From assembly GCF_024734895.1 (NCBI RefSeq), contig NZ_CP091430.1, positions 4,606,501 to 4,670,500 of the forward strand: a DNA stretch of 64,000 bases, given 5' to 3'. The position numbers and the translations under genes were made by a program. Positions 45,140 through 53,597 of this stretch are shown here, piece by piece. The notes beneath the pieces are model-generated. The model worked only from the letters and a program-made list of their open reading frames with translations. It did not search any database and was not told where the DNA came from. This DNA comes from Paenibacillus spongiae (GTDB lineage Bacteria; Bacillota; Bacilli; Paenibacillales; Paenibacillaceae). Each line of letters opens with the position of its first letter. Position 1 is the stretch's first letter.

Positions 45140-45165
45140 TACGTGTCACCCTACGATTCGTTTCA
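45140..45165 (-). promoter_or_regulatory. SigmaW-type ECF promoter of the pspA operon
   Basis: Minus strand TGAAAC (45160-45165), exactly 16 bases, then CGTA (45140-45143), matching the TGAAAC-N16-CGTA consensus of B. subtilis SigmaW. It lies 52 bases ahead of the pspA start. The first gene behind it, pspA, is a classic envelope-stress target. Confidence 0.85.
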
Positions 45166-45325
45166 AATCCATGAAAACAATTTCTATTGTACCATGTGCG
45201 TACGCCGTCTTAAATACTTTCATCTCCCGCGCTGCCTTCCCTCACTCGCTGTTAAGCTCTTCAATTCGGTAAGCTGCGAATACATTATCTGCGCATATAT
45301 TTAGTAGTATGTGAAGCGAAATCGG

Positions 45326-45334
45326 TGATACAAT
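45326..45334 (+). promoter_or_regulatory. Extended -10 promoter of the brfA-like gene
   Basis: TGATACAAT, an extended -10 element (TGn followed by TACAAT at 45329-45334), 36 bases upstream of the start codon. No clear -35 is seen, as expected for an extended -10 promoter. Confidence 0.5.
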
Positions 45335-45369
45335 ACAAGAGACTCATAAATAAAGGAGAGATTGCAATT

Positions 45370-45582
45370 ATGGCACAAAGCGATGCGAAGAAGAAACGAA
45401 TGAGATGTATCCGCAGCGGAAAGATAGATCCGGCACAGAATCGTCTGGATTGGCAGGGCATCAACCCGGTAACGCGGCAAACGCCGACGAAGCAAGAGAC
45501 GATGCGCAAGCAATATCGCAAGCATAAAGAGAAGTGGAATCCCGGCGGCAGGAATGGGGATTCCATTTTTTTATGTTCATGA
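45370..45582 (+). CDS. brfA: BrfA/YqkK-like ribosome-rescue protein, terminator inside the frame
   Basis: A small basic protein (70 codons before the stop) beginning MAQSDAKKKRMRCIRSGKID, with SPVTR-like NPVTRQTPTKQE and KHKEKWNP, the pattern of the YqkK family. YqkK was renamed BrfA in B. subtilis: it recruits RF2 to ribosomes stalled on non-stop mRNA. The key feature here is that an intrinsic terminator (45535-45572) lies within the frame and its T-run ends ten bases before the TGA at 45580. Most transcripts should therefore lack a stop codon, and the product should be removed by trans-translation unless tmRNA fails, the logic described for BrfA and E. coli ArfA. RBS AAAGGAGAG is eight bases from the ATG. 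Confidence 0.78.
   Translation: MAQSDAKKKRMRCIRSGKIDPAQNRLDWQGINPVTRQTPTKQETMRKQYRKHKEKWNPGGRNGDSIFLCS
45535..45572 (+). terminator. Intrinsic terminator within the brfA-like coding sequence
   Basis: TGGAATCCC (45535-45543) and GGGATTCCA (45557-45565) form a perfect 9-bp stem with a 13-base loop, followed by seven T (45566-45572). The stem encodes the codons after KEKW, and the stop codon comes only at 45580-45582. Confidence 0.85.
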
Positions 45583-45799
45583 ATGGACATAACTCCATTC
45601 ATACGCCATTCACCATACGATTATGATATCAAACCGAGCCTTCGGAGCCCGAGGAATGAAATTATTTTCACTGCATGATCGGTCCTTTGAACAATATAAG
45701 AATTTATGTGGAGCTGGCTGCAAACAGCGTGTTCCCTCCAGGTAGCGTACGATATCTTGCTTCCGCTGTGCTGCTATCGAAAGTTAACTTCGCGAAAAA

Positions 45800-46609
45800 T
45801 TAAGGCTGGACCGGTTTCGTCTTGATCGATATCTTTATCAGCTTCAGATCTTCCTTCGGTTTGCTGACTTCGCCAGTCAACGGGCTCTCCACAACAGGCA
45901 TCTTCGAGAGTGCTCGTACAACATCCATGCCTTCGACGACTTTGCCGAAGATGGAGTAGTTCGGGTAATTGTTCAAATTCGAGCTGGCAGGCCCGGCACA
46001 GATGAAGAATTGGCTGCCGTTCGTATTCGGGCCTGCGTTGGCCATCGCAACGATACCTTCCTCATAGGCGTGACCGTTGTTGAGCTCGTCCTTGAATGAA
46101 TACCCCGGTCCCCCGCTTCCTGCAGCGGTAGGGTCCCCCGTCTGGATAATAAAGTCCTTTACAACGCGGTGAAACAGCAGATCGTTGTAGAAGCCGTCTT
46201 TGGATAACGCAACGAAATTGCCGACCGTAACCGGTGCGTCCTGGGCGAACAGCTCGATCGTAATTTTTCCTTTCGCGGTCTCCAACTCGGCATAGTAGGT
46301 TTGCCTCGGATCCAAGACAGCCTTCGGCATCTCCTTATATTTCTTTCCGATTCGAACGGTACTTGTTTCGCCGTCATAAAAAACCGGCTTCCCGAGCGAT
46401 TCGCTTACAAAACGCAGAGGAACATAGGTGGTGTTGTTATACACAAAACCTCCTCCGCCGGACGGCGGCACCTTCTTCTCGCCATCGAAGATATACGTCA
46501 GCTTTTTGAAGACCACATCAATCTTTGTTCCGGATGCATAAATCGCCGGGGAGCACACCAGAATACCAATCAATAAACCGATTACAAGTCCCTTGAATTT
46601 GTCGCTCAC
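45800..46609 (-). CDS. Exported cyclophilin-type peptidyl-prolyl isomerase with stalk domain
   Basis: A 269-residue protein with an N-terminal hydrophobic segment (LVIGLLIGILVCSPAIYASG) acting as signal or anchor. Residues about 30-90 resemble a copper amine oxidase N-terminal-like (stalk) domain, YVPLRFVSESLGKPVFYDG. The cyclophilin domain follows: ITIELFAQDAPVTVGNFVAL, LFHRVVKDFIIQTGDPTAAG, GIVAMANAGPNTNGSQFFI and NYSIFGKVVEGMDVV, with the catalytic Arg and Gln-Phe-Phe in place. It would catalyse proline isomerisation outside the membrane. Start is GTG 46609 with AAAGGA upstream; upstream in-frame ATG and TTG codons fall on or before this site. The 217 bases after it hold nothing clear. Confidence 0.88.
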   Translation of the reverse strand: MSDKFKGLVIGLLIGILVCSPAIYASGTKIDVVFKKLTYIFDGEKKVPPSGGGGFVYNNTTYVPLRFVSESLGKPVFYDGETSTVRIGKKYKEMPKAVLDPRQTYYAELETAKGKITIELFAQDAPVTVGNFVALSKDGFYNDLLFHRVVKDFIIQTGDPTAAGSGGPGYSFKDELNNGHAYEEGIVAMANAGPNTNGSQFFICAGPASSNLNNYPNYSIFGKVVEGMDVVRALSKMPVVESPLTGEVSKPKEDLKLIKISIKTKPVQP

Positions 46610-46746
46610 GCTTCTCATCCTTTGCAATTTGGGGTTGTAGGCCTAACTTACACTCGAATCGTACCATAAAACCCCAACATCATGCAGGCTTGTTTTTGCG
46701 TTCTCAAAGTCGACGCGGTTCTGTATTCGTAACGTCTAGATGCAGT

Positions 46747-47949
46747 TTAAGCCGCTTCATCTGCTTGCCTGTTCCATTTCGCTTGGAAGAACCTGAATAG
46801 CAGATAGGAGAGCAGAAACACGATCATGAAGCCTGCCGAATATCGGTACATCGTCCCATAATTCGTAACCGAGGATATCGCGCCCAGCAGGATTGCCCCG
46901 ACAGCTACCCCGACATCGGTCGAGTTATAGAACATGCTGTTGGCCATACCATGCTGCTCTTTCGGTGTGGAGCGGAGCATCCAAGCTTGAAGTGTAGGCT
47001 GGATCGCCCCAAAACCCAGTCCGTACAGAAGCGCTGACAAGATCAGCATAGCCATTGAATCCGTATAGGACAGCACGGTAAGGCTTGCCGCAACGCAGAT
47101 TGCGGCTGGGATTAGAACGGCTGCATGCCCCTTACTGTCGAAGAGCCGACCCGATATCGGCCGGATCAGAATGATCGTGAAGGCATTGAACAAGAAGAAC
47201 AATCCGACCTGCTCCAATTGTACGGATTCTCCGAACAAAGCGATAAAGCTGAGAATACCGCTGTATGTCACCGACAAAAAGACATTCAGTATTGCCGGAA
47301 TCAGCAGTGCCGTATTGAACGTGGGCTTGCCGGCGTTCGCTGTCATAGATCTCACTCTCTTCTTCGGTTCAGGCGGTATCGAGCGCGTTAGAAGCATAAC
47401 CGGGAAGATCAGTATCACAACTGCGGTACCCAGCAAAGCCAATGTATGGAACCCGTATTGCTTCATGACGTTAAGTCCGATCACCGGCCCGATTGACATG
47501 GCTAGGCTGGTCGATAGGCCGAAGTAGCCGATCCCTTCCCCGATCCGGCCGCCCGGTATGATCTGTGAGACTAACGTTGGAATGATGGTACTCGCCATAC
47601 CGAATCCGATACCGTAGCCGACCCTCATCAAGAGCAGCGATCCAATCGAACTCGCAACCACATACAATCCGGTCGTTATTGCTGCAATGGCGAGACCGGC
47701 CATTAGAATGACATTGCGGTGAATCTTCCTCATCAAGAGGGCCGTAATGAAGCGGGTTGCGATCGCGGAAGCTGCGAATACGCTTGTTACGAGGCTGACG
47801 GTTATATCTCCTGCCATAAATTCAGTCTTCACATGGGAAGGAAATGAAGACAACAGCATCTGCAGGTTCAAAAATAATAAAAAAGACGAAAACGTCAACA
47901 CGATAAAGGTTTTCGTCCATAATTTCGTTTGTTGTTCGTGATGCGGCAT
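46747..47949 (-). CDS. MFS transporter
   Basis: A 400-residue membrane protein with 12 predicted helices of the major facilitator superfamily. The loop between helices 2 and 3 (ALLMRKIHRNVILMAGLAIA) and the repeat in the second half (ISGRLFDSKGHAAVLIPAAI) show the family G-x-L-x-D-R-x-G-R-K type motif. Substrate is unknown; the YfkF/YwoG-like drug exporters are the nearest type. It follows the MarR regulator gene by 11 bases on the same strand, so efflux of a toxic compound sensed by that regulator is likely. Confidence 0.85.
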   Translation of the reverse strand: MPHHEQQTKLWTKTFIVLTFSSFLLFLNLQMLLSSFPSHVKTEFMAGDITVSLVTSVFAASAIATRFITALLMRKIHRNVILMAGLAIAAITTGLYVVASSIGSLLLMRVGYGIGFGMASTIIPTLVSQIIPGGRIGEGIGYFGLSTSLAMSIGPVIGLNVMKQYGFHTLALLGTAVVILIFPVMLLTRSIPPEPKKRVRSMTANAGKPTFNTALLIPAILNVFLSVTYSGILSFIALFGESVQLEQVGLFFLFNAFTIILIRPISGRLFDSKGHAAVLIPAAICVAASLTVLSYTDSMAMLILSALLYGLGFGAIQPTLQAWMLRSTPKEQHGMANSMFYNSTDVGVAVGAILLGAISSVTNYGTMYRYSAGFMIVFLLSYLLFRFFQAKWNRQADEAA

Positions 47950-47960
47950 ATCATTCTCTC

Positions 47961-48413
47961 CTATTCTAAAGCTGTCAATGAATCGACTTGATGATTGATC
48001 CGGAGAAGAATTTCCAGAAATCGTTTATATTCTTCATCAGTTACGCACTGCTTGATAACGTCAATAACGCCCTGTTCAATAGGCGTCGTCTGCTCGATTA
48101 AGACTCTTCCCTTATCCGTAATATGAACCACGAACGAGCGGCGGTCCGACTCTCCCGTCTGCTTGCGGATCAGGCCCTTCCCTTCCAGATGATCGAGAAT
48201 ACGGGTTGTCGTAGGCTTGTCCTTGCCTACGCGTTCGGCGATCTCCTTCTGGATCAGCCCATCCGTCTTATCAACCTGAAACAGAACCGCCCATTGCTCA
48301 GGGGTAATATCGAATGCCTTCAATCGATTCTGCAGCAGCGTCGTAAGCTTCCGGTACGTTATGCCCATATTGAAGCCCAATGATTGCTCCAAGCCATACA
48401 TATTCGAGGTCAT
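47961..48413 (-). CDS. MarR-family transcriptional regulator
   Basis: A 150-residue winged-helix dimer of the MarR family: ITPEQWAVLFQVDKTDGLIQ, EIAERVGKDKPTTTRILDHLEGKGLI (recognition helix) and GESDRRSFVVHITDKG (wing, with the conserved Asp-Arg-Arg). It is the first gene of a two-gene operon with the MFS transporter. Two palindromes just upstream (48441 and 48465) are probable operators, so it should repress its own operon until a ligand binds. Confidence 0.92.
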   Translation of the reverse strand: MTSNMYGLEQSLGFNMGITYRKLTTLLQNRLKAFDITPEQWAVLFQVDKTDGLIQKEIAERVGKDKPTTTRILDHLEGKGLIRKQTGESDRRSFVVHITDKGRVLIEQTTPIEQGVIDVIKQCVTDEEYKRFLEILLRINHQVDSLTALE

Positions 48414-48437
48414 TCCAGCTTCCTTCTCTCTTGCGAT

Positions 48438-48480
48438 ATTAGTTGCTTAGACAACTATATTCCAGACAACTAAGTTTGTC
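48438..48480. promoter_or_regulatory. Paired palindromic operators of the MarR regulator
   Basis: AGTTG-N6-CAACT at 48441-48456 and GACAA-N6-TTGTC at 48465-48480, both 16-base inverted repeats of related half-sites and about two helical turns apart. They lie 28-67 bases upstream of the marR start codon, over the expected promoter. Confidence 0.65.
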
Positions 48481-48519
48481 AATGAAGTTACTTGCCAATA
48501 GGACTCCTGCAACAAAGAA

Positions 48520-48558
48520 AGACGATCCCTCAAACCGTCGTTTTGACTTGAGGAATCG
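48520..48558 (-). terminator. Intrinsic terminator on the minus strand
   Basis: GACGATTCCTCAA pairs with TTGAGGGATCGTC over 13 bp (one wobble pair), followed on the minus strand by TTTCTTTG. It closes the small open frame at 48592-48726 if that is a gene. Confidence 0.65.
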
Positions 48559-48591
48559 TCCGTTCATTTCAAATTTCGAGATACTTCTGGA

Positions 48592-48726
48592 TCAAAAAAA
48601 CGCAATACCAGAGGCTCTATCGCCTTCTTTAAGCGCAGTCATGATAACTGCCGCAGCTTCCAGGCTCGTTGGTGGCTGCCCTTCCTCCGGCTCATTGTCC
48701 TGTACTTGCTCTTCTTGCTCGCGCAT
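48592..48726 (-). CDS. Possible small acidic protein (44 residues)
   Basis: An ATG-initiated frame beginning MREQEEQVQDNEPEEGQPPT, followed by a helical stretch LEAAAVIMTALKEGDRASGI and ending FF at a TGA within a run of seven T. A shift of one base at the T-run would extend it by LIQKYLEI. A terminator follows 34 bases later. There is no clear ribosome site, and the upstream terminator of the nrdJ gene stands close by, so its own promoter is not obvious. It may be a gene remnant. Confidence 0.35.
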   Translation of the reverse strand: MREQEEQVQDNEPEEGQPPTSLEAAAVIMTALKEGDRASGIAFF

Positions 48727-48749
48727 TTTCAGCTATTCTACATCGCGGA

Positions 48750-48789
48750 AAAATAATAGAAAGGAACCGTTTAGTAAATGAACGGCTCC
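48750..48789 (-). terminator. Intrinsic terminator of the nrdJ gene
   Basis: Minus strand GGAGCCGTT pairs with AACGGTTCC (48763-48789), followed by TTTCTATTATTTTT, 82 bases after the nrdJ stop. Confidence 0.75.
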
Positions 48790-48871
48790 TCTCGCGATAC
48801 TTATTCCATTAGGAAATTTCTTTTCATTAATACTAGCCTGGTGTCATGGTTATTCCAAAAACAATTCACTC

Positions 48872-51502
48872 TTACGTGCAGCGGCTGTACCCGCAGCCCG
48901 CGCATGTTCTGCAGCCCTCCACGTGAATCAGAGAGGCGCTGCCGCATGATGGACAGAGATCCTTCGTGATCGTCTCGGTGCCAGGGAACGGCATCTTGAG
49001 CGAGGCCATGATCGTATCTGCCTCGGCATCCGGTACAACGGAGCTCTCTGCTTGCGCAGCCGCGGTTTCATGATCACCGCTGCCGATCATGTGGAGCTCT
49101 AACGATTTGGCCACCGCGTCCGCAATGGATTCGACCCGGTTCGCACCGAAGCCGATCGCGCCTGAGCCGCCAATGCCTTTCAGATGCTTCACCAGCAGCT
49201 TCACTTTATTCCCATGATCGCCATAACGAAGGAATAGCGAGCACACCCGGCCTAATGCTTCGGCCATTGCGAATACATCCGAACCGGCCTTGCCGACGTT
49301 CAAGAAGATTTCCGCAGGCGTCCCGTCGATATCGTTAATCGTAATATAGGCCATGCCGAACGGCGTGTTGATCTTGTAGGTTGCGCCGCGAAGCACGGAC
49401 GGACGGCGTTTATATTGCTTGTCAATGACCGACTCTTCCCGCGGCGCAGTCGGGACGGCATCGCTACTTTGCGCTGCACTGGCTTCCGCCGACTGCTGAT
49501 GAGCTGGCTCCAACACTTGACCGAAAGCCGTCGTGGCTGCTTCAGGCGTTCTTTCTTTGCTTTCTTCCTCATCCTTCTTGGTGGACAGAACCTGCACATC
49601 GCGGCTTCCGTCACGATAGATCGTTACGCCCTTGCAGCCAAGCTCGAAGGCAAGCTCATATAACCGCTTCGTCTCTTCAACCGTAAAGTCGTTCGGACAG
49701 TTCGCCGTCTTGGAGATCGAGCTGTCCACCCACCGTTGAATCGCGGCTTGAACACGGATATGATCCTCTGCCGACAGCGACATGGAAGTTACGAAGAAAT
49801 CAGGGAGCTCTTCGCCCGGATGATTGTCCTTCCACGCTTGTGCAATCGGCACCAGCTGCTTGTCGTAGCCCAGACGGCTTTGACGGTAATATTCGAAGGC
49901 GAAATACGGCTCGATGCCAGTCGACGTCCCAACCATCGTACCGGTACTGCCCGTCGGCGCTTGTGTCAGTACGGTCACATTGCGCATTCCGCGCTTCCGG
50001 ATCGCCTCGCCGATTTGAGGGAAGGAATCTGTCATATGGCGCATGAATCCGCTCTGCAGGAACTTATCTGCTTCGAATGCGTTGAAGGAGCCCTTCTCCG
50101 CTGCAATTTCCGTCGAAGCCAGATACGATTCTTTGGCGATGAAGCCATAGATCCGTTCCAGAAATTCAAGCGATTCCGGACTTCCGTAACGGATGCCGAG
50201 CTTAATCATCAGCTCGGCAAGGCCCATCGATCCCAGGCCGATCCGCCGTTCCAGCTTCTGATTGCGCTCGTTCTCTTCAAAGTGATACGGCGTCGCGTCA
50301 ATGACATTGTCCAGGAACCGAACCGAGTAACGCGTTACCTTCGCCAATTCGTCCCATGCCACGTCATGGTTGGCCTCATCATAGAATTTAGATAAATTGA
50401 TGGCCGATAGATTGCAAACTCCCCATGCCGGCAGCCCTTGTTCGCCGCAAGGATTCGTTGCAATCAGCGGATTGAAATACCAGCTGTTCGACATCTGATT
50501 ATAATGCTCCATGAAGACGACGCCAGGCTCGGCGGACTTCCAGGCCGATTCGATAATCGTATGCCATATCTCCCGAGCCGGAACGGTTTTGTACGGGATT
50601 ACCCGTTTGCCACGGCTGCGCCAGGCTTCCAGATCGCCATCCCACAGCGCATCGTATTCAGGATCCTTCGTATCCGGGAAGACGAGCTCCCAATCGAGAT
50701 CCTCTTTCACCGCGTGCATGAAGTCATTGCTGACGCATACCGATAAATTCGCATTCGTCACTTGCCCCATCGTCTGCTTGACGGTAATGAAATCGAGCAC
50801 ATCGGGATGCCAATCATGCATCATCAGCATCAATGCACCCCGTCTCGAGCCGCCCTGCTCGATCAAGCCCGTCGTATAGCTGAACAGACCGCCCCAAGAG
50901 ACGGCACCGCTGGAGGAACCGTTGACCCCTGCCACCACGGCGCGGCGCGGCCGCAGTGAAGACAGATTGATGCCGACGCCGCCGCCGCGCGCCATAACCT
51001 CAGTCATCTCGGTCAACGTCTTCATTATTCCGCCTCTGCTGTCATGCGGAGAAGGAATGACATAGCAGTTAAACAATGTCAATTCATCGCTCGCACCCGC
51101 ACCGGCTGCAATCCGGCCGCCCGGCACTAGCTTCCAATCGTCCAAAATATAACGGAACCGCTCCTGCCAGAGCTTCTGCTTCTCATCGCTGTCTTCTACG
51201 GACGCAATCGCCCTGGACAGCCGTTCCCACAATTCGTCAGGCGTCTTCTCGACAGTCAGGGTCAGCTTCTCCACATCGGATTCAACCGTCTCGCCGCTGC
51301 GCAGCCGGATCGTCACCTGCTGGCCTTCCCGGTTGATTACCTCGCCGACCTCCTTGGTCGGAAATTTCGGGTCGTCCTTTGTCAAGACGAGCACTGTATC
51401 CCCTACCTTGGCCGCCTTCGAATCTGCATTCTTCCAAGCGTAGCGATCTAGAAAAATCTTCTCGCTTAGTCCCTCTAACTTACCCGCACTCTTCGTTTCC
51501 AT
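48872..51502 (-). CDS. nrdJ: Class II (adenosylcobalamin-dependent) ribonucleotide reductase
   Basis: An 876-residue enzyme making deoxyribonucleotides without oxygen-dependent cofactors. It has PGGRIAAGAGASDELTLFNCY (substrate-site Cys), MARGGGVGINLSSLRPR, NPCGEQGLPAWGVCNLSAIN (radical Cys region) and TQAPTGSTGTMVGTSTGIEP (phosphate loop). The C-terminal quarter has a second domain and a Cys-rich end (CPSCGSASLIHVEGCRTCAGC) that may bind zinc and help re-reduce the active site. It is a full-length NrdJ of the long type. Start taken at ATG 51502 (METKSAGK); GGAGG is about 12 bases upstream, and an ATG seven codons earlier is possible. Two NrdR-box-like sites stand upstream. Confidence 0.93.
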   Translation of the reverse strand: METKSAGKLEGLSEKIFLDRYAWKNADSKAAKVGDTVLVLTKDDPKFPTKEVGEVINREGQQVTIRLRSGETVESDVEKLTLTVEKTPDELWERLSRAIASVEDSDEKQKLWQERFRYILDDWKLVPGGRIAAGAGASDELTLFNCYVIPSPHDSRGGIMKTLTEMTEVMARGGGVGINLSSLRPRRAVVAGVNGSSSGAVSWGGLFSYTTGLIEQGGSRRGALMLMMHDWHPDVLDFITVKQTMGQVTNANLSVCVSNDFMHAVKEDLDWELVFPDTKDPEYDALWDGDLEAWRSRGKRVIPYKTVPAREIWHTIIESAWKSAEPGVVFMEHYNQMSNSWYFNPLIATNPCGEQGLPAWGVCNLSAINLSKFYDEANHDVAWDELAKVTRYSVRFLDNVIDATPYHFEENERNQKLERRIGLGSMGLAELMIKLGIRYGSPESLEFLERIYGFIAKESYLASTEIAAEKGSFNAFEADKFLQSGFMRHMTDSFPQIGEAIRKRGMRNVTVLTQAPTGSTGTMVGTSTGIEPYFAFEYYRQSRLGYDKQLVPIAQAWKDNHPGEELPDFFVTSMSLSAEDHIRVQAAIQRWVDSSISKTANCPNDFTVEETKRLYELAFELGCKGVTIYRDGSRDVQVLSTKKDEEESKERTPEAATTAFGQVLEPAHQQSAEASAAQSSDAVPTAPREESVIDKQYKRRPSVLRGATYKINTPFGMAYITINDIDGTPAEIFLNVGKAGSDVFAMAEALGRVCSLFLRYGDHGNKVKLLVKHLKGIGGSGAIGFGANRVESIADAVAKSLELHMIGSGDHETAAAQAESSVVPDAEADTIMASLKMPFPGTETITKDLCPSCGSASLIHVEGCRTCAGCGYSRCT

Positions 51503-51534
51503 ACAATTCCGCGCCTCCCACATTCAAACATCCA

Positions 51535-51593
51535 ATACCACATATGGTGTTTAATCATTGACAAGATTCATTGTAACACACAATATATGGACA
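51535..51593 (-). promoter_or_regulatory. Two NrdR-box-like sites upstream of nrdJ
   Basis: ATACCACATATGGTGT (51535-51550) and ACACAATATATGGACA (51578-51593) each match about 12-13 of 16 positions of the NrdR consensus acaCwAtATaTwGtgt. Their centres are 43 bases apart, about four helical turns. Minus-strand TACAAT (near 51571-51576) could be the -10, placing the two boxes on either side of it. Confidence 0.65.
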
Positions 51594-51791
51594 TGGAAAC
51601 AATGGAAGACCGATTAGAGACAGGCAATCCAGCCCGATCTCACTGATTCACCATCTTACGCTAAGATACGCTATTTTTTCCTGTCCAATTGAAAAATGAG
51701 TCTTTTTTCATGTTGCGTTCTTATGTTTTCCTCTGCTCAAGGCCATACTATACAGATAAAGCCAATCCCTTCCTTGGAAAGGAGCTCCATC

Positions 51792-53597
51792 ATGCAGCCG
51801 CCGATCGAACAACACCGGGGCGAAGGTCCTGCCTCCCCCGTAATCCGCAAGCTGAACGCCAGTGTCGACCTGCATTTGGACCGCACCTGGTTTAACGAAC
51901 TGCAGCAGCGCATCGACCGCAACGGTCCTTGGGATGACTGGACGATGTACCAGCTCGCTGTCGAGGCGGAGCAGTCGAAGCTGATCGGCAGCTTTGACGA
52001 CTTGCAATGCATGCGCTGCCTGCCGAATTTAGAGCCGATGCCGCATCAATTAAGTACCGCGCGCAAGGTGCTCCACGAGATGAGCGGCCGGGCGATTCTT
52101 GCCGACGAAGTCGGACTCGGCAAGACGATCGAAGCCGGTCTGGTGCTCAAAGAATATTTGATCCGGGGGCTCGTCCGCCGCGTCTTGATCCTCGTTCCCG
52201 CCTCTCTGGTTCTGCAATGGGTGCGCGAGCTTAATCAAAAGTTCGGTATATCTGCCGTGGCGCAGAAGAAGGAATATATGTGGCAGTACGATGTCGTCGT
52301 CGCTTCCATGGATACGGCCAAGCGCGATCCTCACCGCGACATTCTGCTTGCGCAGGATTACGACATGCTTATTATTGACGAAGCGCATAAGCTGAAGAAC
52401 AAGAAGACGACCAATTATCAGTTCGTCGGCCAGCTGCGCAAAAAGTATTGCCTGCTGCTCACCGCGACGCCGGTTCAGAACGATCTGGACGAGCTCTATA
52501 ACCTCATTACGCTGTTGAAACCGGGCCAGTTGGGCGGACAGAGCGAATTCTCCGCCAATTTCGTCGTGGACAAGCGCCTTCCGAAGAATGAAGACCAGCT
52601 GCAAGAAGCCTTGTCTGGCGTTATGATCCGCAACCGGCGGGGCGATGGCGGCATTCATTTTACGAAGCGGATTGTCAAGAATATCGAGCTCGCGCTCTCG
52701 GATCAGGAGCAGGCTCTATATGACGCCGTAACGGGATTCGTTCGCCAGCGTTATGAAGAGAGCGGCGGCGATTGGACCAGCATGCTCTCTCTTATTACCC
52801 TGCAGCGCGAAGTTTGCTCCAGCCGGGATGCCGTCTTCCTGACGCTTGTCAATTTGTTCAAGAAGACCGCTGAGGATTCGCCCTTTCGTCCTAAGATATG
52901 GGAGCTCGTCGAATTCATCCGCAACATTCAGGCCAACACCAAAGCGGAGAAAACGATGGAGCTCATCCGCGAGATGAACGACAAAGTGATCGTGTTCACC
53001 GAATACCGGGCTACGCAGGAATATTTACTGCAATATTTCCGTTCGCACAATCTGGTTGCGGTTCCTTATCGGGGCGGCATGAACCGCGGCAAGAAAGATT
53101 GGATGATGGATCTGTTCCGCGGCCGCGCCCAGGTGCTGATCGCTACCGAAGCCGGAGGCGAGGGCATTAACCTGCAGTTCTGCCACAATATCATCAACTT
53201 CGATTTGCCTTGGAATCCGATGCGTGTCGAGCAGCGGATCGGCCGTGTCCACAGGCTTGGCCAGCAGAACGATGTCCATATCTATAACCTCTGCACGCTT
53301 GGAACGATCGAGGAGCATATCGTGAACCTGCTGCATGAGAAAATCAATCTCTTCGAGCTCGTTATCGGAGAACTCGACCACATTATCGAACGGTTCGAGA
53401 AAGGTGAGCACTCCCTGGAGCAGCGCTTATCGCGCGCGATGCTGGAATCGGGCAATTCGGCAGAGCTCCGCATGAAAATCGACGACCTCGGTCATTCATT
53501 GACCCGTATTCGAAGCGAGGTAGAAGCCGAAGACTTCATGAACCCAATGGGGTCAATCATGGACGCTGTCGGCCAATCGGTGGAGGTGAGACCGTGA
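51792..53597 (+). CDS. yqhH: SNF2-family DEAD/DEAH helicase (YqhH-like)
   Basis: A 601-residue ATPase of the SNF2/RapA type. Helicase domain 1 has ILADEVGLGKTIEAGLVLKE (Walker A), LIIDEAHKLKN (DEAH box) and LLTATPVQNDLDELYNL; domain 2 has VIVFTEYRATQEYLLQYF, LIATEAGGEGINLQFCHNI and RVEQRIGRVHRLGQ (motif VI). ATG 51792 has GGAAAGGAG upstream; the frame's earlier start lacks one. The following gene is a YqhG homologue overlapping by four bases, the same pair as yqhH-yqhG of B. subtilis. Role is probably RNA-polymerase or DNA remodelling; unproven. Confidence 0.9.
   Translation: MQPPIEQHRGEGPASPVIRKLNASVDLHLDRTWFNELQQRIDRNGPWDDWTMYQLAVEAEQSKLIGSFDDLQCMRCLPNLEPMPHQLSTARKVLHEMSGRAILADEVGLGKTIEAGLVLKEYLIRGLVRRVLILVPASLVLQWVRELNQKFGISAVAQKKEYMWQYDVVVASMDTAKRDPHRDILLAQDYDMLIIDEAHKLKNKKTTNYQFVGQLRKKYCLLLTATPVQNDLDELYNLITLLKPGQLGGQSEFSANFVVDKRLPKNEDQLQEALSGVMIRNRRGDGGIHFTKRIVKNIELALSDQEQALYDAVTGFVRQRYEESGGDWTSMLSLITLQREVCSSRDAVFLTLVNLFKKTAEDSPFRPKIWELVEFIRNIQANTKAEKTMELIREMNDKVIVFTEYRATQEYLLQYFRSHNLVAVPYRGGMNRGKKDWMMDLFRGRAQVLIATEAGGEGINLQFCHNIINFDLPWNPMRVEQRIGRVHRLGQQNDVHIYNLCTLGTIEEHIVNLLHEKINLFELVIGELDHIIERFEKGEHSLEQRLSRAMLESGNSAELRMKIDDLGHSLTRIRSEVEAEDFMNPMGSIMDAVGQSVEVRP

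Noticed and set aside
51503-51791. Cobalamin riboswitch ahead of nrdJ
   Set aside because: No B12-box or adequate length of structured leader is seen; the region holds NrdR-like boxes instead.
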